The position numbers were made by a program, and so were the translations under genes. Shown here piece after piece: positions 1 through 11,984 of a stretch of 64,000 bases of DNA (within the stretch, counting starts at the first letter, position 1; every line of letters starts with the position of its first letter). A model generated the notes under the pieces. That model ran no database searches. It was given only the letters and a program-made list of their open reading frames with translations, and had not been told where the DNA came from. Origin of the DNA: Lytechinus pictus (Eukaryota > Echinodermata > Echinoidea > Temnopleuroida > Toxopneustidae); NCBI RefSeq assembly GCF_037042905.1, contig NC_087261.1, positions 24,510,317 through 24,574,316 of the forward strand. The letters are read 5' to 3'.

Positions 1-228
1 TTCACGATGTTTTATTGGTTTCCAATAGCAAGCGTTTCCATCCGACTTCATCTCCTCAAACAAAAACATGATGATTAAGTGTCAGTAAGATTGTAAAGTG
101 TGGGTGTGTGAAAATTTGAGTGGGAGAAAATGATGAAAGAATAAGAAAAGAAATGCAGAAAGAAGACGGATGAGAGGAGTGAAAAAACGAAGAAAAAGAG
201 GAATGAGGGAGTAGTATGTGCACAGTGG
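1..228. other. 3' flank, no gene seen
   Basis: AT- and purine-rich sequence leading into the triplet array. No gene or recognisable repeat was seen. Confidence 0.5.
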
Positions 229-347
229 TAAGTAATCGTATAAGTATGCATAATAGTCCGGCTAATAGTTGTAGTGTAGTAGTACAGGAGTAGTAGAAGT
301 ATAATAGTAGTAATAGAGTAGTGGTGCTGGTGGAAGTAGTAGTAGCA

Positions 348-399
<52 letters not shown>

Positions 400-750
400 A
401 GGTAGTAGTAATAGTTGTAGCAGTAGTAGTGTAGTAGTAGTAGTCGTAGAAGTAGTAGTAGTAAAGGAGTAGTAGTAGTAGTATTATTAGTATAGTAGTA
501 GTAATAGTAGTAGTAGTAGTAGTAGTAGTAATAGTAGTAGTAGAGGTAGTAGTAATAGTGGTAGTAGAAGTAGTTGTAGTGGTAGGAGTAGTAGCAGTAG
601 TACTGTAGTAGTAGTAGTCGTAGTAGTAGAAGTAGTAGAAGTAATAGTAGTACTAGAAGTAGTGTAGTAGTTGTGTAGTAGTAGTAGTAGAAGTAGTAGT
701 AAAGGAGTAGTAGTAGTAGAATAGTAGTATTATTAGTATAATAGTAGTAA

Positions 751-810
<60 letters not shown>

Positions 811-956
811 AAGAGGTAGTAGTAATAGTGGTAGTAGAAGTAAAAGTAGTAGTAATAGTAGTGGTACGAGTAGTGGTACGAGTAGTGGTAGGAGTAGGAG
901 TAGTAGCAGTAGTAGTGTAGTAGTAGTCGTAGTAGTATTAGTAGTAGAAGTAGTAA
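229..956. repeat. Long (AGT)n imperfect microsatellite
   Basis: About 730 bases of degenerate AGT/TAG triplets with long perfect runs (for example 348-400 and 745-810). The long open frame on the minus strand is simply the triplet read as Tyr/Leu/Thr and is not a gene. Confidence 0.95.
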
Positions 957-1160
957 AAAAAAAAGGTCTTCGATCACAAATAAAGGATTTCGGTCTTCAA
1001 GCTCGTCAGGGGGGCATTAGAGGTCTTAAGGGGGCAAAAAAGGTTTTTCGAGCCCGTCAGGGGGGGCAAAGATACGTTTTTGCATGGGTTGTGACTCGTC
1101 AGGGGGGGGGGGGGCAGAGTGCCCCCCCTGCCCCCCCCCCCCGTAGGTACGCTAGTGAGT
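957..1160. mobile_element. Partial G-rich element, same family as 47369-47770
   Basis: It contains GTCTTCGATCACAAATAAAG, several CGTCAGGGGGGC repeats and ends GTAGGTACGCTAGTG. The same pieces occur in inverse order at 47369-47770, whose end is CACTAGCGTACCTA. One terminus is intact; the other merges into the microsatellite. Confidence 0.7.
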
Positions 1161-2244
1161 AGTAGTAGTAGTAGTAGTAGTAGTATAGTAGTCATGGCCT
1201 GTCCGCATAGTCAGATAGGCAGATAGGGGGCTGTACGTTGACTCAGGGGCGGTGCCAGGGAATATCTATTTTTCGATATTTTGAATGGAGCAAGATGATC
1301 TAACTGTGACGTCATTACTCTCCCAACTGAGCAGTAGTAGTAGTCAAATAGTAATACAAGAGTCCGGTCAATACCACGTGCATCATTTCTTCCGCAATTA
1401 AACGGTCGCCTTATCATAAATCCAGCAAATGTAAACACCATTTTAAATCGGAAGGAATTGGTTGCCGTTTGTGTTTTAAGCACACTTCAGCGACTTCCTA
1501 GTGAAATCTGAAAAGAATCGTCCACTTAAGTAATTATGTTAGATGTTCCGAGAACTTGGAATTTGTCATTTTTTGGCTCTTGGATGGCGCCATTGTATTT
1601 TGATGTGGTGGATGGAGCAAGACGTCATAAAGGCATTCACGTACAATTCGAGGAGGGGGTGCTTGTGGAGGGCTCGCCCCCGCCCCTCCCCCCCCCCCAC
1701 CACAAAAAAAAATCACGACTACGGAAAAAAATGGGAAAGAAAAAGAAAGAGTATAGGGTGAAATGTAATATCATTTTCTTTAATACTTGGTCAAAATCTA
1801 TCACAAAATTTGATATTTGTAATAAAAATATCGAAATTTTTGCTCACTCTCTTCGCAACTTACGCCACTGCCTAAAGGTGACATCATTAATTTCTGTATG
1901 GAACTATGGGCCTAATAATATAGGGCCTACTCAAATACTATTATCCCTTCATTCCTTTTTCTCCCTTGCTTTCATTTGAAAAGCAAAGGAGGATGGTCCC
2001 CTGTCCCATATTCGACCAGCCCCCTGGGTTAAGTGTTTTTTACCCATCGGTTGAAATAACTCTGAACATTGTCAGGGAAGACGCATCTTTCAGTTGTGTC
2101 ATTTTGATTAACCCCACCCCCATCTTTCTCTGGTTTTCTTTCCTCTTGTCTGTCTATTCAAATCATCAGATTAAGCCCTTCTCTCATCTCTCATCCCTCC
2201 CCCTTCTCCTGGTGCCGCGGAAAGCCTTCAAAAGTAGGGGCGGC
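1161..2244. other. Intergenic, nothing convincing
   Basis: Short degenerate open frames and a C/A-rich tract at 1676-1710. Two related pieces, GGAGCAAGATGATCT near 1288 and GGAGCAAGACGTCAT near 1614, hint at an old repeat. No gene is supported. Confidence 0.4.
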
Positions 2245-2545
2245 TGAACATGATAATAATAGGCATTTATATAGCGCCATCTATCTAGAAATATTCTATT
2301 CCGAGGCGCGATGTCATTATCATTATTACACTGGCTTTAGCTCGAGCTGCCTTTCAGCGCTCATGCATTCAAGGAATTAATCCTCCCGGTGAGGTGAATG
2401 GGTATTCACCTCATCTGGGTTGAGTGCAGCACAATGTGGATGAATTTCTTGCTGAAGGAAATTACGCCATGGCTGGGATTCGAACCCACAACCCACTGTT
2501 TCAAAGTCAGAAGACTAATCCACTGGGCCACAACGCTCCACAATG
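2245..2545 (-). mobile_element. tRNA-derived SINE, copy 1
   Basis: The minus strand begins with a tRNA-like head (box B-like GGGTTCGAATCCC complement at about 2478-2490) and ends with TATATAGCGCC and an ATA-rich tail. The same unit occurs at 49560-49882, sharing GCTTTAGCT, CATTCACCTCA, GAGTGCAGCACA and TTGCTGAAGGAAA. Order and orientation match. Confidence 0.8.
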
Positions 2546-4443
2546 CACCTTAAAGAAAAAAAAATCATAATAAGATAGCAGCTCCTATTCTCAAATCGCT
2601 CTCTCTCTCTCTCCTTTCCTCCCTACTCCTCTCTCGCTGGATCTGTCCGTCTCTCTCTCTCTCCTTCTATCTCAACTCCAACTCTTAGAAATGAATGCTG
2701 TCATTACTTAAGTCCATTATTCTTTCTGTTTCTACTATTTTTTTTTTTTTTTTTTTTTTGGGGGGGGGGGGTAAGCAAGCCATACTTAACCACAATATGT
2801 TCATCTCTATTTGTGCTATGTAAGAACCATAAATCAAACTGTTCTATCAGTACAATATCCATTTAATACACACTAGTTCCTTCTATACACAATTATGAAC
2901 AATGCACATAATTATATACAACACCTCCTTTTTATAATGTCCCATTCTCGAAAACATCAGAAGTTGCAGAACATATTTAGTGTATTTGAAAAAAAAAATC
3001 CATTTCAAAAGGCAAATTCTGCTCGAGGTCGAATTTGCGTTAATAAGAGCTGAAAACATTTTAATGAATGTATGACCGAAACACATCAAAGAATGAGAGT
3101 TTTGGGGGTGCGGTGTGATTTTGAGCAACTCCCACACATGTCATGCGATCAGAATCTTACAAATATATTTTCGACAGTTCACGATAATCGATTTTTTTTT
3201 CGTTGAATAGTGAAATGATGCGTCTGATGATCTTAAATTTCTGGAGTTTCTACCACACGAGGAGAAAGGAAGCTCCTTGGTCATTTTGACCATACAAAAA
3301 TTAAACATTTATTGCCAATTCTGTCTTATTTTTTATTTTGACGAATCAGTTTGTTCTTTCCATTAGAAATGAAAATGACCATTATACATGTTATATTGTC
3401 ATGGTTATCAACTTCTAACCTCAAGCTACGGGTAGCTTGGTAAAATTAGGTGGGAAATGGCCGAGATCGGGGGGTGTTAATCACCCACCCCTCATGTACA
3501 ATAATCAGCCAAGTCTTTTTTTTTGCTATGTAAGAAATTGCATCATGATCAATAAATCATTACCTTAGCCCTCATTTAATAAATTTCTAGGGATAATACT
3601 TATAAGAAGAGGAATCTAGACATACATTTGTCTTTATATCCATTGAATTTATCTTTCATATGCGTAGATCCAAATAAAAAAGCAACAATGAAACTCAAAA
3701 TAATGTATAAAAATTCCAACTTATCTAGAAACGTCACAGAGTTTTGATCTTTCGAATTGTCATGATAGTGTCATGAAAAGAAGCTTTGCACATAACATCA
3801 TAATTGGGTAGTATGAAAGGTTAGTCAATCAGGACACGACGAACCAACTTCCCACACATTCCACATAAATGAATTAAGGAATGTTCAGAAAATATAGGAA
3901 AGTGTGCAACTATCTGCCATTTGAATGACAAAAAATGTTACTTTAATTATAAACCTGTACACATCAAAATAATGAATATTCGTTGCTAAGACAGAAAAGT
4001 CAACCATAAAGCGTATAACTAAATCAACGCATTATAGTTTGCGTACAGTCGATTTGCAAGGCATGTCGCTCTTTAATTCTTATGACACACTGTCTAAGAT
4101 TGTCAATGTCACGAATTTATCAAATGTCAACGCTGTACAGCTTTTTGTTTTATGCGATTCAGCTTAGGTCTGGATAAGCTTGGCATAAACAAGGAGTAAT
4201 AAATATACAGTAAGTATGGTTTAGGTCTCTTGAGCATGTTCATACCAGTGTCCAAGACAGAAGTCTCAATATTTCATTCCACTGCCGGACGACGACGATG
4301 ATGATAAGTATGTCCCGTCTAAACGTTTCGTTGTCAGATATCAAAGTAAAGTTTCTGATATTTGTGCTCAAAAGTTGTCTATCATACCTATTTGAACCGT
4401 ATGAGAGATAAAGGGTCAAGGGTTGATCTGTTAACGTTTTGAA
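2546..4443. other. 3' UTR and flank of the receptor gene
   Basis: This lies downstream of the stop codon on the minus strand. It includes a CT microsatellite (2596-2670), a T/G homopolymer run (2740-2771) and AT-rich sequence. TTTATT (minus-strand AATAAA) occurs near 3308, but I cannot fix the polyadenylation site. Confidence 0.4.
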
Positions 4444-6610
4444 CTATCTTGGACACACATCGTCAACACTGATGTACTCATGGATATCGTCATCTTCATC
4501 GCTGCTGTCGCCACTGATTGCACTGTAAATCCCTTCCCCGTTAGTCAGATCGTCTCCACTTCCCTCCAGACCTATTGATGAATATACCCCTGACGTTGTT
4601 GAAAGACGATTCTTTGAAGATAGTTTATCCAACGTGGCGCCCCCTGTAGGTTGGCTAGGACCAACATCGACTTTTCCAATGGAACTTGCTGTCTCCTGGC
4701 TGTTTCTGGTGCCTGATGATTTTGAAAGATGATGCAGCTTATGTAGTTTCTTGTCACCAGAACGTTTGTTTCCCGCAGTATGTTCTAATCCCATCTGAGT
4801 GGGGACGTCCTGGAATTCGTCCAAAATGTCAATGTATAGATTGCCTAGGTTTGTTTCAGTCGTTGCATCTGCGCCGTTTTCCATGTCCAGTTCATCGTAA
4901 TCATTTTCGTCGGTTTGGGGTCTCTGGATAGTGGCACTTGCCATTTTATCGGAGCGCCTCGCGGGAGAAACAAGCTGGAAACTCCCAACAGTCGTAAGCT
5001 CCCTCCCGAGGACCACGTCAACGGTAGGACGTATCTGGACACTCTTCCTATTCATTTCGTACTGTGTACTAGGTAGAGGAGGCGAGGTGATTTCATCTGC
5101 AGGAGTCCATCCGGATGTTAGGTTTTCCAAGGACGCAGGCCGACTAAGAGGTTGGTATGTCTGTTCGGTACTGTCTATCTCATTGTATTCACCATCATCT
5201 TTCATATCCCCATTAACAAGATGGGAACTTCTGGATTCCTTTTCCATAACTGGCCTTACTTGCGTTTGGTTCTTCCTAAGCGTTTCATACTGCGATTGTT
5301 GTGGCGCCTGTGTATTTTCTTTTTTAGGATTAGAAGTTTGTGGTGAATCCACCATAGATGCAGGTCTACTGAGTGGTTGGTAAATGGATTTTTCTTCTGT
5401 TTCATCTTCCTCAATAAAAGCATCTGAGACAAACGAACGAAGTCCATCTCTATATCCAGGTGATGTTTTCGTCAAGGATTCTGAGCTTTTACGAAGGTTA
5501 TTCCACAACTGGACGCCGACTGCATTCAGGTTAGGATTACTTTTGGCGAGGCGCTTGTCCAGTACTTCTATATTCCGCGAAGCCTGGGGAGTGGCCAATA
5601 AACTTGTGGATCTCAATGCAGTGTAATGCCCCGACAGCTTGCGAGGTTGATCACTCGTATTTGCCCGACGACGCTGCTCTGGTAGTGAATGCACAATGTC
5701 AACAATCTCCCAACCTTCACCGTCAGAAAGTATTAATGAGCCTACAGGAGATATGACTCCAGGAGACTGACTTTCCAGAACAAAATATTCCTGCTGTGTT
5801 AAGTCTGCAGAAGAAATAGTCCCAGGGGGCCCTCTTTCCAAAACATAATACCCAGGCTGTTCATTGTTATTCAGGATATTTGGGGCCACGTGTGCTTTTG
5901 ACGCAGTAGACCTTAGAGGCTGGTACGTAGGGCCAATACCAGGATTTGATTGGCCACAGTTAGCGTTTCTGATATCGGTTTCCATAAATATAGGTATCGA
6001 GCCCACACTTCTAGCTCCTTTTAGCTTCATGTTCATTGGATTTACACCGAATTTACCTATTGCATACTTCCGAACCGGCATCTGAGGTCTTGAGACAGTG
6101 TTTGGCTTTTGTGCAGGTGTGACAAAAGCATGGCGAACGCGTGGGATGTCAGCCGTGTTTGCTCTGGAGCGTTGCCCAGCACTCGCATGATGGGAACCAC
6201 TCCCATCGAGACTACCCGCACCGAGTGACCTCTGCGACTTAGAAACTGGGTGTAGCATGTTATCAATCATGTTCGTAAGTTCACAGAACTCGACATCAAG
6301 TTCGGCGCTCAAGGTCCTCTTGCTTCCGTCACAACTGGCGGTAGACCCGCTCCTCTTGCTGTTCCCGCGTGGGTTCTTGGATATTTCCTGGTACACATGC
6401 GGTCCGGGGGTACCAAACAACAGATTGTACTCGCCTTCTCCTATCTCGTAATAGTGGTTCTTTAGACCCGGTTCCATTGGTCCTGTTTGTGCAAGAGCAG
6501 GTGATACTTGATGTGTGGTCAGGTTCATGTCTCGTTTCTCGTGATTCATAGGATTGTTGCACATCCCCAAAGGCGGTCGGGTGTCGGAGGTCGAGGCGTT
6601 CGCCGTAGAT
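4444..6610 (-). CDS. Last exon: long cytoplasmic tail with ITAM-like and ITIM-like tyrosine motifs
   Basis: Acceptor CCATGCAG|A follows the TM exon in phase 2; the open frame of about 721 residues ends at TAG 4444-4446. It has no enzymatic domain I can recognise. Sixteen Y-x-x-[LIV] motifs are present, with tyrosine codons starting at 6453, 6429, 6393, 5925, 5850, 5787, 5625, 5382, 5289, 5187, 5157, 4899, 4836, 4584, 4527 and 4476. Two pairs have ITAM spacing: YNLL-x8-YQEI (6429-6382) and YNEI-x6-YQPL (5187-5146), each with acidic residues just upstream. SIYQPL and SQYETL fit the ITIM consensus. The rest is Ser/Thr/Pro-rich, with a PPLP stretch and an acidic patch (SSDEDDD) near the C-terminus. 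The role inferred is an SH2-docking platform phosphorylated by Src/Syk-like kinases. Confidence 0.88.
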
Positions 6611-9600
6611 CTGCATGGATACAATTGTCAAATTTGATTATGAAAACATTTTAGAAATGTAAAAATATGAATGATATAAAAGTTATAAAAATGCATCCTA
6701 TTTTCAACTCAATGTTTATACCACACGATTGTTTTAAAGTTTGCAACGTCTAGAAAGAGTAACCTTTTTTTATCATTTTCACTGTTGTTAAGAGGTAAAA
6801 GGTCGCGGGAAAGGAGGAAAACGGTCTCCGAAAGGGATTTTGTTCTTCTTCCTCATCTTCTTCATTTGTCCTGTTTCATGTTGTTGTTCTTTGTTAGAAA
6901 ATGTCTTATTTGTCCGCTAGCATCTTTTACACCGGAAGTATTGGTGCACTACAACAAATTTTGTTGGTTTCAGTGAGAGCTGAATGAGGATGTTTGCGTA
7001 TACTGTTACAGAAACACTTTCTAGCAATGACTTAGGGACTACGAGGAAAGGCTAGATAAGGTATGTGTTCTATGTTAGCTGAGTCCCGAAGTCAAATCCG
7101 TTTCCGTTATTCATAAATACAATTCTGTTAAACCATATAGCTATGCGATTTAAGTAAAAAGGGCATTATTTACCTCTTCTTTTTGTGATAGGCGCACACC
7201 ACCGCCACTCCTAGGCCAAACGCGACCAGAGTCAGCCCAACTGCTAATGGGATTGAAACTCCAAGGCGTCTCCGGGTAGCTGATGAAGACAAGAAACAAG
7301 AAAAGGGTGACATCATTTAGGATAACACGTCAGTAAATAGTGATAGACGATAGCTTTATATTACGTATTGGTTATTTGATGAGGACAAAATGTTAACAGG
7401 ATGAAAGATGGCAATGGTTATCATGGTAGTGATTCCGTTGCTGATGCTGCTGATGATGACGATTATGGTGATTCTTTTCTGATGTAATACTGGAATGAAT
7501 TATGCAAGGTATCGTAAAAAAGTGCCATTGTGGTGATAAAAATTTTACAATAGAACAGGGTGCGTCGTGCAATGTAAATCTGAATACACGACAAAGAGCA
7601 CGGTTCCCTTACATGGAAGATACCCTTGTGGTACCTCGGTCATCTAATTGTATCTACAGTGATTGGTAAAGGTGTTGAGCGGCCAATCAAAAGCATTGCA
7701 TGAACGTTACCATCGGATGGTCAAGTTACTATAAAAGAAACTTTGATACAACGGGACCCAAGGGGTGGTCTAGTGGTAGGCTATAAATTTGAATATTGTA
7801 AGGGACCGATAACTCTTTAAAATGCACGTATGATTGAGTGGATACAGCTATGCCAGGAAAGTGGTTCCATATCCGATAGTCTTTGGGAAGAAGGAGTTCT
7901 GCTGACTTTGGTCATCATGGCAGAGCAGAGCATGGTCATTCCTTGCAAGACATGCTGCTAGGTCACTGCATGTGGGAAAGGCATCATGACCAGTCCAAAA
8001 TGGGATGCTGGTGATCGGAGAACATTGGTAGATGGGTAGCCGATGGTGCAATAAGTTCCATGCATGTGCAGATAAAAGAAGTGAAGTTATAGACCACCTG
8101 TAGTCATGATGATAGTGGTAATAATGATTATGAATTGCTGAAGCTGGTTAAAATGGTGATGAACATGATGTAATTTACATGCATAATTCCAACTAGGAAG
8201 TGTTTCATGAAAAGTCATGTCAGTGATTTTCCCCGGCAAAGTAAATTGCTCTTAGCCAATCAGATCCAAGGATTTGCAGTAGATTTTACTGTGGAAATCA
8301 CTGACCAAACTTTTCATGAAACACTCACAGAAATAATAACGTGCACTTGCAGCCTGCTGTCACTTGTTTAAAAAACATTCCTCATTATAAGAGGAACCGG
8401 GTCGTGTGGTCCAGTGGTTAGAGCATTGGACTTATAATCGCAAGGTTGTGAGTTCGAATCCCAACTCTGCCATTGTCTCCACTTTGATAAAAAGGCCAGA
8501 GAGTGATATCTGTCGTCTATAACGTCAGCCACTATGACTGATTAACCTAGACGTAAAATGTTTCCTAGGTAATTGGTTATATACCAGCTTGGCGTTTACC
8601 AGCAAAAATGCTGTCCTGCCGAGTTCCTACGGGAGTTACCATAAACAGAAACAAACAGAAATAAACAGAAACAGGAAGTATAAGGGATGATATACAGACA
8701 TGATAGAGAGCGACGAAAGGGGGCGCATCATTAATTGCATTCGAAACAAAGGTATATGGATACTCACTTGGTTCAAGAGACACTAACGGAAGATCCATAA
8801 AGTCTGTAGCCACAGGTGACTTAAAGTCCATTATTGGAGTAATGTCTGGTAAGTCGGTGGGATCTGAAGGTTAAAGAATAATTTGTTTGCCATTCATTGA
8901 AAATGTTGGCATTGTAAACATACGGTGTAAATAAATGTAAGACTACAAAGACAAGGGGGAAAGGCCAGTGTGACCTGCCACTCCAAAACCAGCAAGAAGT
9001 GGCCCAAAGTGAGTTTTAATTTTTTAAGATACCTTGACAGTGATGTGGCTGCAAGCGCGGAATATTGTATCGTTCTGCATCATCACACTTGGAAATGATG
9101 TTTGCTTCTCTGCACTCCCCACAATCTTCTAAATTCAATTCCTCCTTCCCAAATAACAACTGAAGAGTCCCGAAACAAATACAAAATCCCTAAAGCGAAA
9201 TTTTACAGATGTGCAGTTATTAATCATACGATTTTAGTGTCATTTTTTCTATAATGGCTCATTACCTGATGGGATGCGTATGACTTCCTTGGCAGACCTT
9301 CCGACCACATTACGAATAACCTACCCCTATATATTAACATGTGTAAAACCACATTGGAAGATCTCCGAGTTACGTAGGTCCACGAAAAAATGAAACAAAG
9401 GTACGAATTTAAATTTTGTACGGTCTGGGCATTATCAAATAATGGGGTCCCCAGACATGTAAGAGGGAGAGGGACACACTCCCGCGCGTACTTTTCATGG
9501 AAGGGGAAAGAGAATAGAAAAGGAACCAGCGTTATAAAAAATTAAAAGGTACAACATTCAGTTGTCACGGTTTCTAGAATGTTTTATTTGGGGAAGGGTG

Positions 9601-11790
9601 ACAATTCATTCTTGCCTCGGGCAGAATTTTTCAGAGCTTCTACACCCAGACTTCACCATGTCTACAGCAATACTCACCTGGATCGACAGCAACTGTCAGC
9701 CATATTCCCCTGTCGGTGACATTGTCGATGTCCGAAGAAAATGTCACCCACACCAACTCGTTCGTGGCGAACGAAAACGTGCTATTGACCACACGCTCGA
9801 GATCGTCATCTGCCTCGTACATTTGGGTCTTGGCCTTGTGTTGTCCGAATCTGAAGGTGTCCCCTGTTGCCAGCTCTAGGTCGTTGACGGTTAGCGACAG
9901 ACCGCATCCAGAGGGCGCTTGAAATGTCCAAAGGAGGTTGACGTCTTGGGGGTAGTTTGATGGATAACCTGGAGTTGTGATGTCGATTGGGGTTGTGTTC
10001 TTGTCGAGGACATAGGTGCAGTAGGGTACTGGTATTTTGGAAAACGAAACAATAACGTTGTGAAACTATTAAATATTAAGAAAAATCCAAATGAATGATA
10101 TCGTTTTTTGTTTTTATTTCTACTGCGTGTGTATATCTACATAGGCTAGTATTTTCTGAAAGAAGGAGCGATGCCAGGGCATTATATAAAGGGAGCAGGA
10201 AGGCACACTCAAATGTATTAAGATAAATAGGTCTCGTACGGTAAGAAAACCAAGTCTTACCTTCGCCATATACCTACTATGTGGAATTTACCTTAATTTA
10301 TTATTTCACCCCCTTTCTTTTTCATCCTTCCAATTACACATCTCCTCCTCTGTTTAGGCCGACAGCTCTGGGGAATAATTATTAGACCATATTATATACC
10401 GTATGGTAGCTTAGTAAGAAAGTGGTCTAATGACAAAATTATTTCCCAAACTGTGGCCCGTATTCTGAAGACCAGTTTATCTTGTGGCTCTGTCACATTG
10501 TTCCGTGCAAGCTTGTGTGTGACGTGACTTGCAGGTAACTAATTTACTACCCGCAGGTCGACCGCATTGACGGTATCTCGCACGCATCTCACACGCAGTT
10601 GCCTGCAGAAGCGCATTGCACGCAGAAAAGTTTTGAACATGCTCAAAACTTTGTTGTGGGCGAGTTGCAGGCAATCACTCGCAACCCACCCGCAAGGCTT
10701 GTACGGAACGATGTGACAGGGCCTTTAGACAGGTCTATAACTCTGTGCTAAAATTATGGGAAGCCGAAAATGTAAAAAAACAAATCTGTTCATAATTTAT
10801 GTGTTTGAACTTTACTGTTTTCGTTTCCCCATCCATTAATGATGAAGAAAACTGTTTTTCATTCGCTCATTATTCCGAGAAAGTTATGAAAGATGTGTGC
10901 ACAAAATGAGCAGATAATTAGACCTTTATTGTTAGAGGCTTGTGTCACAACTGGGTAGCCATAGTTGAACAACTTTAGACCAGAGTTTGAATTAAACTGG
11001 AACACAGACACTGCAAAAACACCGGTGTTAATTCAACACCATCCTGGTATCTGTATCGGTCCACACCAGAGAGGTGTTGAAACAACAGTCGTTGGCGTTA
11101 GGCTAACACAAATTTGGCATTTAACTTAAGCAATTTAAGCAACACCAGTTAGTGTTAAACCAATGTCGGTTTGATTCTTAACTGGTGTTGTTTCAACACC
11201 TCACTGGTGTGGACCGATATAGATACCAGGTTGGTGTTGAATAAACACTACATAATAACTTCCACTATTTGTCACAATTTGTGGACGCTTGTGAATAACA
11301 GGCACGAGACATCTAAAAAAATTATTTTTGGGATAGGATCATTCAATGGTACGTTATCGCAATGACCGCTCCGTTTGTAAACAAAAGGTGGACAGGAATA
11401 GATCACTTCCTTTGCCTCACGTACATCCGACCCGAATTGTTGACCGAAATGGAATGCTTAGGCTTTACCAATTCAAACATCTTTATTCTTCCATTTTCAT
11501 ACAATTTCTTATACAACGGATATATATTATTATCAATAAATGCTTTATTCCTACTTTGTCCGTTCGTGCAACATTTCCATTAACCCATTATTGGGATCAT
11601 CATTAACATTACCATCGTAATCATCAGTAGTAGTAGTGGTGGTAGTAGAAGTAGTAGTAGTAGTAGAATGCCTAGTAGTAGGTAGTATAGTAATAGTAGT
11701 AGAAGAATAAATTGTTGTGGTGGTGGTGGTAACATTAGTGATGGTGTTTGTTGTTGTTGTAGTAGCAGCAGCAGTAGTAGTAGTAGTAAT

Positions 11791-11849
<59 letters not shown>

Positions 11850-11927
11850 TAGTAGTAGAGGTAATAGTATTAGTAGTAGTAATAGTAGTAGTAGTTGTAG
11901 TAGTATAAGCAGCAGCAGCAGTAGTAA

Positions 11928-11984
<57 letters not shown>

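Noticed and set aside
75-977. 300-residue open frame on the minus strand
   Set aside because: It is the AGT triplet array read as Tyr/Leu/Thr runs. It has no domain and no splice context.
4931-5383. 150-residue antisense frame in the tail exon
   Set aside because: It is a shadow of the long minus-strand coding exon.
8397-8470. Possible tRNA gene
   Set aside because: Box A and B are good, but the acceptor arms do not pair, and an inverted copy with the same flanks exists. It is a SINE head.
9129-9187. Extension of the Cys-rich stalk exon to the acceptor TTTCGCTTTAG near 9188
   Set aside because: That acceptor does not match the phase-1 end of the CUB exon and would lead to an early stop. 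The inner AG restores phase.
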